A stretch of 64,000 nt of DNA, taken from the NCBI RefSeq assembly GCF_003688915.1, contig NZ_REFU01000001.1, positions 1,612,001 through 1,676,000 of the forward strand, read 5' to 3'. Positions within the stretch are counted from its first letter, which is position 1. Every line of letters begins with the position of its first letter. The notes under the pieces were generated by a model, which did no database searches, was not told the DNA's origin, and worked only from the letters and a program-made list of their open reading frames with translations. The stretch is from Rhodococcus sp. SBT000017 (GTDB taxonomy: Bacteria; Actinomycetota; Actinomycetes; Mycobacteriales; Mycobacteriaceae). The position numbers and the translations under genes were made by a program. Shown piece by piece: positions 18,001 through 25,492 of this stretch.

Positions 18001-19657
18001 GTTCGCAGGCAAGAACTGGTGGACGGCCATCGAAGACGCCGCTCGGCTGCGCGATGCGTTGGGCGTCCCGCTTCCCATCGGTACTCCCGCAGCCTTCATC
18101 GAGCCGGTCGACGATCCGCTGGTGGACCTGATCAGCCGGTACGCCCGAACCCACGGACCGTTCACCCTCGACGACGCGGCGGCGCGCTTCGGGGTCGGTA
18201 CCGCCGTGGTACGCGACGTCCTACGCAGACTCGCCGTCGACAAGCGCGTCGTCGAGGGCGAATTCCGTCCCGGTGCTACGGGTAGCGAATGGTGCGACGC
18301 CGAGGTCCTCCGGCGTTTGCGGCGGCGGTCGCTCGCTGCCGCCCGGCAGGAAGTCGAACCCGTCTCCACCGCCACCCTCGGCCGCTTCCTTCCGGCGTGG
18401 CAGCACGTGGACAGCCGACGCCTGAGCGGAATCGACGGCGTCGCGACAGTCATCGAACAGCTTGCGGGCGTTCCTGTTCCGGCGTCGGCCTGGGAATCTC
18501 TCGTGCTCTCGTCGCGGGTGACCGATTACAGTCCGGCGATGCTCGACGAACTCACCTCCACCGGCGAGGTGCTGTGGTCGGGACACGGCGCGATCTCGTC
18601 GAAGGACGGCTGGGTGAGCCTGCACATGGCCGACACCGCCCCGCTCACCCTGGTGCCTGCCGCCGAATCGGACCTGTCGGAACTGCAAATTCGCATTCAG
18701 GATGCCGTCGCGGGCGGCGGTGCGTACTTCTTCCGGCAACTCTCCGATACCGTCGGCAGTACCGACGACACCGCACTGCAGGCTGCACTGTGGGAGCTGG
18801 TGTGGGCAGGGCGTCTGAGCAACGACACGTTCGCTCCGCTGCGCGCGCTGCTGAACTCGACGACCACCCGCTCGGCCCCGAGTCATCGTGCGCCTCGTCG
18901 TACACCGCGGCTGCGCTCGTACCGGCAATTCGAGCGCCCCTCGCTCCCGACCCGCACCGGGCCGCCGACGGCGGGTGGACGATGGTCACGATTGCCCGAG
19001 CTCGAACCCGACCTCACCGTCCGCGCCCATGCGACCGCCGACGTCCTGCTCGAGCGCTACGGCGTCGTGACGCGCGGTTCGGTGATGAACGAGGGTGTGC
19101 CCGGCGGATTCGCCACGATGTACAAGGTGCTCACCGGGTTCGAGGATTCCGGTCGCTGCCGTCGCGGCTACTTCGTCGACTCACTCGGCGGTGCGCAATT
19201 CTCCACCTCCGATGTGGTCGACCGGTTGCGCAGCTACGACGAACCGAAGAAGAACGCCACCGCTGTCGTACTCGCGTCGTGCGATCCGGCCAACCCCTAC
19301 GGCGGAGCACTGCCCTGGCCGAAAGCCGGTGTCGGCGAGGCCGGTGTCGGAGAGAAGCCGGACGAGACGACGAAGCATCGGCCGGGGCGCAAGGCCGGCG
19401 CACTGGTCGTCCTCGTCCGCGGCGAATTGACGATGTTCGTCGAACGTGGCGGAAAGTCGGTGCTCACGTTCGGTGAGAATGCAGAGGACATCGGCGCTGC
19501 AGCAACCGCCTTGGCGGCCACCGTTCGCCGCGGCGGAGTCGACAAGCTACTGGTAGAGCGGATCAACGGTCACGACATTCACGGCACCGACTTCGCCAAG
19601 ACCTTGACCGAAGCAGGCTTCTCGGCGACCCCGCGCGGACTTCGTCTGCGCCGCTGA
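15080..19657 (+). CDS. lhr: Lhr-family ATP-dependent helicase
   Basis: A 1525-residue superfamily 2 helicase, the size of mycobacterial Lhr (about 1500). Walker A is APTGSGKT at 56-63, the DEVH box lies near 177-180 (TVIVDEVHAV), and LSATVRP and SSLELGIDMG...QRVGRAGH mark the later helicase motifs. The long C-terminal half holds the Lhr winged-helix and beta-barrel core plus an extended C-terminal domain. Lhr translocates 3' to 5' on single-stranded DNA, prefers RNA:DNA hybrids and belongs to the mycobacterial DNA-damage response. The Nei2 glycosylase gene follows by 46 bases, the same pairing as Rv3296-Rv3297, so a repair operon is likely. A GTG in the VMQKLSRP segment is an alternative, later start. 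Confidence 0.95.
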   Translation: MARQSTGTDEAGELSVMQKLSRPTREWFTGAFPAPTSAQLGAWSSISSGSHTLVVAPTGSGKTLSAFLWALDELAQLGADSTRKTKVLYISPLKALAVDVERNLRAPLVGITQTAKRLGLNPPEISVGVRSGDTSAADRRNMIKTPPDILITTPESLFLMLTSAARDILAEVDTVIVDEVHAVAGTKRGAHLAVSLERLDAMLDKPAQRIGLSATVRPHEEVGRFLAGAAPIEIVAPPAPKTFDLTVQVPVEDMTELGVTDPNADTSTAPPAQGSIWPHVEEKMVDLILEHKSCIVFANSRRLAERLTARLNEVYAERIGDGVETQHKPPSQVGTPNDVNHGADPLLARAHHGSVSKDQRALIEDDLKTGRLRCVVATSSLELGIDMGAVDLVVQVEAPPSVASGLQRVGRAGHQVGEISKGVLFPKHRTDLIHCAVTVERMTTGKIEALFVPANPLDVLAQQTVAACALEPIDAEDWFDSLRRTGSFATLPRSAYESTLDLLSGRYPSDEFAELRPRLVWDRDANTLTGRPGSQRLAVTSGGTIPDRGLFTVYMVGEKQSRVGELDEEMVYESRVGDVFALGATSWRIEEITHDRVLVSPAYGQPGRLPFWHGDGLGRPAELGQALGEFLRSTTDRSNLAERLSSDGLDANAVNNLIALLDEQLEATGQLPTDKTMIVERFRDELGDWRLVLHSTYGQQVHAPWALAVGARLIERYGIDAAPTASDDGIIVRLPDTDDQPPGAELFVFERDEIADIVTEQVGGSALFASRFRECAARALLLPRRNPGKRAPLWQQRQRSAQLLDVARKYPTFPILLETVRECLQDVYDLPALEDILARIGRRQIRIVDVETPSPSPFANSLLFNYVGAFMYEGDSPLAERRAAALSLDSALLAELLGRVELRELLDDSVITTTELELQRLPEDRHAKDIEGVADLLRLLGPLTATEVGLRTDGDEYPQWLTELADAKRAMEVSFAGKNWWTAIEDAARLRDALGVPLPIGTPAAFIEPVDDPLVDLISRYARTHGPFTLDDAAARFGVGTAVVRDVLRRLAVDKRVVEGEFRPGATGSEWCDAEVLRRLRRRSLAAARQEVEPVSTATLGRFLPAWQHVDSRRLSGIDGVATVIEQLAGVPVPASAWESLVLSSRVTDYSPAMLDELTSTGEVLWSGHGAISSKDGWVSLHMADTAPLTLVPAAESDLSELQIRIQDAVAGGGAYFFRQLSDTVGSTDDTALQAALWELVWAGRLSNDTFAPLRALLNSTTTRSAPSHRAPRRTPRLRSYRQFERPSLPTRTGPPTAGGRWSRLPELEPDLTVRAHATADVLLERYGVVTRGSVMNEGVPGGFATMYKVLTGFEDSGRCRRGYFVDSLGGAQFSTSDVVDRLRSYDEPKKNATAVVLASCDPANPYGGALPWPKAGVGEAGVGEKPDETTKHRPGRKAGALVVLVRGELTMFVERGGKSVLTFGENAEDIGAAATALAATVRRGGVDKLLVERINGHDIHGTDFAKTLTEAGFSATPRGLRLRR

Positions 19658-19703
19658 AATTGCCCGATCACCTGCAAGAACACCAGAGAGGACACCGACT
19701 CCG

Positions 19704-20477
19704 ATGCCCGAGGGCGATACCGTCTGGCGCGCCGCCAACACCCTGCGCGCCGCACTCGAGGGCCGGCGGCTCACCACCTGCGACATTCGCGTACCCCGTT
19801 ACGCCACAGTCGACTTCACCGGCGAGACCGTCGATTCCGTCGCCTCACGCGGGAAGCATCTGCTGATTCGAGTGGGCGGTTACTCCATCCATTCGCATCT
19901 GAAGATGGAGGGCACCTGGCACGTCTACGCACCCGGCGCTCGGTGGCGTCGCCCTGCGTTCCAAGCGCGGATCATCTTGAACACCGCCGACGCACAGGCC
20001 ATCGGTTTCGAGCTCGGAGTGCTCGAGATCCTCGAGGACGAGGACGAAGCCGTCGGATATCTCGGACCGGACCTGCTCGGTCCCGACTGGGATCCCGCCA
20101 TCGTGCTGTCCAGGCTCGCATCGGATCCGGCCCGGCCGATCGGGCTCGCGCTGCTCGATCAGCGCAACATCGCCGGCCTCGGCAACGTCTACCGCAACGA
20201 GATCTGCTTTCTCCGTGGCGTCGACCCGCGCACGCCGGTCGGCGACGCCGGCGACCTGAAGAAGACGATCGACCTGTCCTATCGATTGATCATGGCCAAC
20301 AAGGATCGCAACCAACGCGTCACGACGGGAGATCGGCGTCCGGGCCGACATTTCTGGGTGTACGGGCGCGAGAACAAGCCGTGTAGACGCTGTGGAACCA
20401 CCATCGAATTCGGTCTGATCGGAGACAATCCGCTGGAGGAACGGCAGATCTACTACTGCCCACACTGTCAGAACTGA
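19704..20477 (+). CDS. nei2: Endonuclease VIII-like DNA glycosylase (Nei2)
   Basis: A 257-residue Fpg/Nei-family bifunctional glycosylase/AP lyase that removes oxidised bases. The N-terminal MPEGDTVWR supplies the catalytic Pro and Glu, and GDTV marks the Nei rather than Fpg branch. The helix-two-turn-helix region (LLDQRNIAGLGNVYRNEICF) is followed by a C-terminal zinc finger, CRRC ... CPHC. It lies directly downstream of lhr. The Rv3297 counterpart in M. tuberculosis is called nei2. Confidence 0.93.
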   Translation: MPEGDTVWRAANTLRAALEGRRLTTCDIRVPRYATVDFTGETVDSVASRGKHLLIRVGGYSIHSHLKMEGTWHVYAPGARWRRPAFQARIILNTADAQAIGFELGVLEILEDEDEAVGYLGPDLLGPDWDPAIVLSRLASDPARPIGLALLDQRNIAGLGNVYRNEICFLRGVDPRTPVGDAGDLKKTIDLSYRLIMANKDRNQRVTTGDRRPGRHFWVYGRENKPCRRCGTTIEFGLIGDNPLEERQIYYCPHCQN

Positions 20478-20586
20478 AGTGTGGCGAGATCGGTTCGGTC
20501 CGTGGTGTCCTTTTCGACGAACCCCGTTCGTCCTTCGTGTGTAGGTCGGCAAACGGTGCCGGCCGCGACGACTCCAAGGAGCCTTC

Positions 20587-20937
20587 ATGACCACGTACGC
20601 AGCCATCGTCTACACCCATGACGCCGACTGGACCTCGCCCGAGGTCGCGGACGAGATGGCCGAATACGGTGCATTCAGTGCCGCGGCAGGATCCGCGATC
20701 ACCGGCGGAGCGGTCCTGTACCCCACGTCGACCGCCACCACGGTGCGTGTGTCGGGAGGGAAGGGAGGTGACGTCCTGACAACCGACGGTCCGTTCGCCG
20801 AGGCAAAAGAGGTGCTTGCCGGGTTCTTCCTCCTCGAAGCGGAGGACCTCGATGCCGCGATCGCATTGGCCGCACAGATCCCAGCGGCGTGGAACGGAGC
20901 AATCGAAGTTCGGCCGGTCATTCCGATGACTCGATGA
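20587..20937 (+). CDS. YciI/DGPF-domain protein
   Basis: A 116-residue YciI-like protein with the hallmark TTDGPFAEAKEVLAGFFLLE segment and an N-terminal beta-alpha unit. Family members have a dimeric ferredoxin-like fold and are very often encoded beside ECF42 sigma factors. The sigma gene that follows starts inside this stop codon (ATGA at 20934-20937), so the two proteins are made together. The role of the pairing is not settled. Confidence 0.9.
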   Translation: MTTYAAIVYTHDADWTSPEVADEMAEYGAFSAAAGSAITGGAVLYPTSTATTVRVSGGKGGDVLTTDGPFAEAKEVLAGFFLLEAEDLDAAIALAAQIPAAWNGAIEVRPVIPMTR

Positions 20938-22190
20938 GTACGCCGGCCGAGCACCTCTCGGCCGTGGTCCGTGACGAGGGTCGCCGCGTCCTGGCGACCC
21001 TCGTGCGCACCACCGGCAGTTTTGCCGTCGCCGAGGACGCAGTCTCCGAGGCTGTGGTGACCGCACTCGCTCACTGGCCCAGATCGGGTGTCCCCGACAA
21101 TCCGCGTGCCTGGCTCACCACCGTGGCTCGCAACAAGGCGCTCGACATCATCAGACGCGAGGCCGGGCGCACCGCGAAGGAACGAGAGGCGGCGGATCTC
21201 GCCGTGCTGAACCAGAATTGGAGCGAGAGCGACGAGTCCTCGATCGCCGACGATCTGTTGCGGTTGGTTTTCACCTGCTGTCATCCGACGCTCTCCGTCG
21301 AAGCGCAGGTGGCACTGAGCCTGCGCACCCTCTGCGGGCTCGCCACGTCCGACATCGCCCGACTGATGCTCGTGCCCGAGGCCACCATGTCCAAACGGCT
21401 CACGCGAGCGAAGAAGAAGATCGCAGCTGCCAACATTCCGTATCGAGTACCGGATTCGGCGGAGTTGCCGCAACGACTCGACGCGGTGGCCACCACGGTG
21501 TATTTGATGTTCACCGCCGGCCATCTCGGCGGTGAGACGCTGGTGCGGCCTCGACTGTGTGACGAGGCACTCAGGTTGGCCCGCTTGCTGATCGACCTGA
21601 TGCCGGACGAGCCGTCACTTCAGGGGCTACTGGCCCTCATGCTGTTCACGGACTCGCGCCGAGCGACCAGGACCGATGAATCCGGCGGCCTCGTCAGGCT
21701 GGAGGATCAGGACAGATCTCGATGGAATCGAGAGGCGATCGAGGAGGGTGCTCGGTTGATGGACAGTGCACTGCGTCGCAACGACTCTCGGCCCAGCCGC
21801 TACACCATCCAGGCAGCCATCGCAGCATGCCACTCCACGGCAGCGACCTATGCCGACACCGACTGGTCCCGGATCGTCGTACTGTACGACGCGCTTGCGG
21901 CTGTGGAGAACACACCGATCGTGGCGCTCAACCGCGGCGTGGCCATAGGCGAAAGCCAGGGTCCTGCTGCGGGACTCGACGCACTGGACGCCATCGACTC
22001 CCTCGGCGGCCACTACCTATGGCATGCCTGTCGAGCTGTGATGCTCGATCGCCTGGACCGCGCGGAGGAGGCCAGGAACGCACGAACGACCGCGCTCGCT
22101 CTCGACCCGTCGCCGGCCGAGAAGGCATATCTCCGAGCGCAGCTCGCGTCGTCTTCCCACCCTGTTCGACAACGACGGGAAGAAACCTGA
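20934..22190 (+). CDS. ECF42-type RNA polymerase sigma factor
   Basis: A 418-residue sigma factor, about twice the length of a minimal ECF sigma. Region 2 lies at the N-terminus (AEDAVSEAVVTALAHWP ... NPRAWLTTVARNKALDIIRRE) and region 4 follows (LSLRTLCGLATSDIARLMLV). The remaining 230 residues are the TPR-like C-terminal extension (DUF6596) typical of ECF42, with LCDEALRLARLL and later NRGVAIGE repeats. No anti-sigma gene is adjacent, as usual for ECF42; the extension and the YciI partner replace it. Its targets are unknown, though family members often control YciI genes. Confidence 0.92.
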   Translation: MSTPAEHLSAVVRDEGRRVLATLVRTTGSFAVAEDAVSEAVVTALAHWPRSGVPDNPRAWLTTVARNKALDIIRREAGRTAKEREAADLAVLNQNWSESDESSIADDLLRLVFTCCHPTLSVEAQVALSLRTLCGLATSDIARLMLVPEATMSKRLTRAKKKIAAANIPYRVPDSAELPQRLDAVATTVYLMFTAGHLGGETLVRPRLCDEALRLARLLIDLMPDEPSLQGLLALMLFTDSRRATRTDESGGLVRLEDQDRSRWNREAIEEGARLMDSALRRNDSRPSRYTIQAAIAACHSTAATYADTDWSRIVVLYDALAAVENTPIVALNRGVAIGESQGPAAGLDALDAIDSLGGHYLWHACRAVMLDRLDRAEEARNARTTALALDPSPAEKAYLRAQLASSSHPVRQRREET

Positions 22191-22240
22191 AAGCTCCCTG
22201 TCAGGTGCGGCCAAGCCTGTTCACAGCTTCGCCGATCACC

Positions 22241-22342
22241 ATGGATCGCATGCTGACACTTGCGATACTCACCCTGCTGATCATGGCCGTCTCCGGCGCG
22301 ACGGCGGCTCGCGCGCCCCGGACGCTGGTTCGACTGCGCTAG
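22241..22342 (+). CDS. Possible 33-residue membrane peptide
   Basis: A short frame, MDRMLTLAILTLLIMAVSG followed by a basic tail ending LVRLR. The hydrophobic stretch is long enough to span a membrane once. The stop overlaps the stop of convergent glpD by three bases, an arrangement seen at real gene pairs in this window. No ribosome-binding site is visible, so it remains a weak call. Confidence 0.25.
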   Translation: MDRMLTLAILTLLIMAVSGATAARAPRTLVRLR

Positions 22343-24069
22343 ATCGTGCGAACGGGTTCGAGGATTTCCTGGCGGGCCTCGGGCGCAACGACGCGCAGCG
22401 CGTCCGCCGATGCGTCGTCGGGCTGACGCTGCGAATCGATCTCGGCCTCCACTCGGGCACGGTATGTCTCGACCTCACGGTCGACCGTGGCCTCGTCCCA
22501 ACCCAGAACCGGTGCGATCAACGCCGCAACCTGACCCGCGCAGTTCATTCCGCGATGGGAGTACTCGATGGAAATTCGGGTGCGCCGCGAGAGCACGTCC
22601 TCGAGATGGAGTGCGCCCTCCGCTGCCGCGGCGTAGACGACCTCCACCTGAAGGTATGCCGGCGCATCGGTGAGTGGTTGCAGCAGTTCGGGTTTGCCGT
22701 CGGCCATGGCCAGCACCTCGTCGATCAACGAACCGTATCGGTCGAGCAGATGCGTGACCCGATGCGGATGCAGCTTGTGCATCTCGCCGAGATGCGGTGC
22801 CTGATTGACCAGCGCGAAGTAGCCGTCGGCCCCGACGAGGGGCACCTTCTCGGTGATCGAGGACGCCACCCGGACCGGGATGTCCTCGGCGGCGAGATCG
22901 ACTGCGTCCTCGGCCATCACGCGATACGTCGTGTACTTGCCGCCTGCGATGGCGACGAGTCCGGGTGCAACCCGAGCGACCGCGTGTTCGCGGGACAGCT
23001 TGGAGGTTTCGTCGCTCTCGCCGGCGAGCAGTGGCCGCAGGCCCGCGTAGACACCGTCGATGTCCTCGTGGGTCAGTGGCGTGACGAGTACCGAGTTGAC
23101 CTCGCCCAGGATGTAGTCGATGTCGGCCTTGGTGGCCGCCGGGTGTGCGAGGTCGAGGTTCCAGTCGGTGTCGGTGGTACCGATGATCCAGTGCGCGCCC
23201 CACGGAATGATGAACAGCACCGACTTCTCGGTGCGCAGGATGATCGCGGCCTCGCTGACGATTCGATCGCGCGGCACCACGATGTGCACACCCTTCGACG
23301 CGCGTACCCGGAACCGTCCACGCATGTTGGACAGCGACTGGATCTCGTCGGTCCAGACACCGGTGGCATTGATCACCACGTGTGCGCGTACCTCGGTGGT
23401 GACACCGGTCTCCGAATCACGCACGCGCACACCGGATACCCGGTCGGCCTCACGCAGGAAGCCGACGACCTGGGTGGACGTTCGCACCACTGCGCCGTAG
23501 TGGGCGGCCGTTCTGGCGACGGTCATGGTGTGCCGGGCGTCGTCGACGACGGTGTCGTAGTACCGAATCCCGCCGATCAGCGACTTGCGCTTGATTCCGG
23601 GCGACATGCGCAGTGCACCGGATCGAGTCAGGTGCTTCTGTTGCGGCACCGATTTGGCCCCACCCATGCGGTCGTACAGGAAGATGCCTGCAGCGATGTA
23701 CGGCCGCTCCCACACACGATGCGTGAGCGGGAAGAGGAATTTCAGCGGCTTGACCAAGTGCGGTGCGAGCGTGGACAGGGAGAGTTCGCGCTCGTGCAGG
23801 GCCTCGCGCACGAGCCCGAACTCGAGCTGTTCGAGGTACCGAAGCCCGCCGTGGAACATCTTGGACGAGCGAGAAGACGTTCCCGACGCGTAGTCCCGCG
23901 CCTCGACCAGCGCCACCTTCAGTCCACGCGTCGCTGCGTCGAGGGCCGCTCCGGAGCCGACGACGCCACCGCCGATCACCACCACGTCGAACTGCTCGGT
24001 TCCGAGCTGGTCCCACGCCTCCACCCGCTGGTCGGGTCCGAGGAACTTCGTATTCGATCGGTTGCTCAT
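22339..24069 (-). CDS. glpD: Glycerol-3-phosphate dehydrogenase (FAD-dependent)
   Basis: A 576-residue membrane-associated flavoenzyme that oxidises sn-glycerol 3-phosphate to dihydroxyacetone phosphate and feeds electrons to menaquinone. The FAD loop is VVVIGGGVVGSGAALDA at 29-45. The family blocks SRSSKMFHGGLRYLEQ and HWIIGTTDTDW are present, and a C-terminal DAO_C domain follows (RYGSLIDEVLAMA). It is the counterpart of glpD2 (Rv3302c). In M. tuberculosis lpdA is the next gene; here a PLP aminotransferase has been inserted or retained between them. Confidence 0.95.
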   Translation of the reverse strand: MSNRSNTKFLGPDQRVEAWDQLGTEQFDVVVIGGGVVGSGAALDAATRGLKVALVEARDYASGTSSRSSKMFHGGLRYLEQLEFGLVREALHERELSLSTLAPHLVKPLKFLFPLTHRVWERPYIAAGIFLYDRMGGAKSVPQQKHLTRSGALRMSPGIKRKSLIGGIRYYDTVVDDARHTMTVARTAAHYGAVVRTSTQVVGFLREADRVSGVRVRDSETGVTTEVRAHVVINATGVWTDEIQSLSNMRGRFRVRASKGVHIVVPRDRIVSEAAIILRTEKSVLFIIPWGAHWIIGTTDTDWNLDLAHPAATKADIDYILGEVNSVLVTPLTHEDIDGVYAGLRPLLAGESDETSKLSREHAVARVAPGLVAIAGGKYTTYRVMAEDAVDLAAEDIPVRVASSITEKVPLVGADGYFALVNQAPHLGEMHKLHPHRVTHLLDRYGSLIDEVLAMADGKPELLQPLTDAPAYLQVEVVYAAAAEGALHLEDVLSRRTRISIEYSHRGMNCAGQVAALIAPVLGWDEATVDREVETYRARVEAEIDSQRQPDDASADALRVVAPEARQEILEPVRTI

Positions 24070-24114
24070 CTCGAACGCTCCCTCTCCTTCGAAAATCCCC
24101 GCATTGCTTGCACG

Positions 24115-25353
24115 TCAGGCTACCGCCCCGGGTCCATCGGGCGCAGAACCTGCCGAGTGCGCGGCACCCAATCGCCGCACTGCATCTGCCAGGACGGTCG
24201 GGGTCGATCCGGCGAAGCTCAACCGGAGCGAGTGACGGTACTGCGCACCCGAAGCGAACGCCGTGCCCGGCACGAAGGCAACTCCGTGATCGAGTGCCGC
24301 GTCGAGCAACTCGCCGGTGTCGGTTCCGTCTCGGAAGGTGACCCAGGCGAACATCCCTCCCGCGGGGCGCGAGACGATGAGCCGAGGACCGAACTCGGCG
24401 ACGAGAGCAGTAGTCAATGCCGTTGCACGAGAGCCGTACTCGCGTCTGAGGACCGTCAGGTGGGCGTTCAGCCACGCGGTGTCGCCGAGCATCTCCGCCG
24501 CCATCAACTGCGTCATCGAGGATCCACACAGATCAGCGCCCTGCTTGAGCAGTTCCACCGCCGCACAGACGCTGGGCGGGGCGACGAACCAGCCGACACG
24601 GAGCGTCGGAGCCAGGATCTTCGACGCACTCGACAGTCGGATGACGCGATCGCTGTGACATGCGATCGGCAGCGGCGGATACTCGATACCGGAATCCGTT
24701 GTGTCGAAGAAGATCTCACCGTACGGGTCGTCCTCGATCACCCAGAATCCGTAGCGATCCGCGAGCGCCGCGAGGTGGCGTCGACGCTGCTCGCTCATCG
24801 TGACTCCACGCGGATTGTGGAAGTTGGCGACGGTGTGGACCACCGCAGGCCGCAGTCCGGCCGTCAGTCTGCGTTCGAGTTCGTCGGTATCCATTCCGGT
24901 ATCGGTGTTGGGAATGGACTCGATGCGCGCTCCCGCGATCGAGAAGACCTGCAGCGCACCGGTGTACGCGGGTTCGTCGACCACGACGACAGCGCCCGGG
25001 TCGATCAAGGCCTGCGCGAGCAATGCCAGGGCCTGCTGCGAACCGTGCGTCACGATGACGGACTCGACCGCAACGGGCACTCCCCCGCGCGCAAGCGTTT
25101 CCCTGGCCGCAACGATGCTGCGCAGAGTGCGGTGGCCGGATGTCTCGCAGTACTGGACCGCGTCGGGGCGACGAAGCACAGCCTGCGCTGCTGCGGCGAT
25201 GCGGTCGATAGGGATCAGGTCGGTGGCCGGTAGACCTCCGGCCAGGCTGATCACATCGTCGCGCGCTGTGAGAGCGAGGAGGTCACGAATGGCCGAGCTG
25301 GTGAGCGATTCGGTGCGCCCGGCCAAGCCGGCGGGAAGGTATGCAGAGGACAT
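24115..25353 (-). CDS. PLP-dependent aminotransferase (class I/II, 2-aminoadipate type)
   Basis: A 412-residue fold-type I aminotransferase resembling 2-aminoadipate or valine-type aminotransferases and the catalytic half of MocR regulators, but with no N-terminal helix-turn-helix. Visible features are DDVISLAGGLPATDLIP near the N-terminus, HGSQQALALLAQAL, NFHNPRGVTMS, EDDPYGEI (the aspartate that contacts the PLP ring nitrogen) and SSASKILAPTLRVGW with the Schiff-base lysine. Its substrate is not clear. The ATG at 25353 is chosen because GGAG lies nine bases upstream and the family N-terminus follows. It is absent from the matching mycobacterial interval as I recall it. Confidence 0.85.
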   Translation of the reverse strand: MSSAYLPAGLAGRTESLTSSAIRDLLALTARDDVISLAGGLPATDLIPIDRIAAAAQAVLRRPDAVQYCETSGHRTLRSIVAARETLARGGVPVAVESVIVTHGSQQALALLAQALIDPGAVVVVDEPAYTGALQVFSIAGARIESIPNTDTGMDTDELERRLTAGLRPAVVHTVANFHNPRGVTMSEQRRRHLAALADRYGFWVIEDDPYGEIFFDTTDSGIEYPPLPIACHSDRVIRLSSASKILAPTLRVGWFVAPPSVCAAVELLKQGADLCGSSMTQLMAAEMLGDTAWLNAHLTVLRREYGSRATALTTALVAEFGPRLIVSRPAGGMFAWVTFRDGTDTGELLDAALDHGVAFVPGTAFASGAQYRHSLRLSFAGSTPTVLADAVRRLGAAHSAGSAPDGPGAVA

Positions 25354-25403
25354 GAGAAGGACTCCGGGGCAGCAGGAATGGGAGAACGGCCCGCGGATCC
25401 GCT

Positions 25404-25446
25404 GAGTCGAAGAAGGAGCGGACGGGTGTGTCCGCTCCTTCGACTG
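25404..25446 (-). terminator. Hairpin terminator downstream of lpdA
   Basis: GTCGAAGAAGGAGCGGAC pairs with GTCCGCTCCTTCGAC across a short GGGTGT loop, with a three-base bulge. The stem is long and GC-rich. It begins 47 bases beyond the stop of lpdA on the minus strand and ends before the aminotransferase start, so it probably separates the two genes. The T-tract is weak. Confidence 0.55.
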
Positions 25447-25492
25447 TCTCACGTGCTACCGAAATATGGAACGCGTTTCTCGCATTGTGAGA

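Noticed and set aside
22555..25233. Long open frame of 892 codons on the plus strand
   Set aside because: It runs antisense through glpD and the aminotransferase, has Arg/Asp/His-rich low-information sequence and matches no family. It is a by-product of GC-rich third codon positions.
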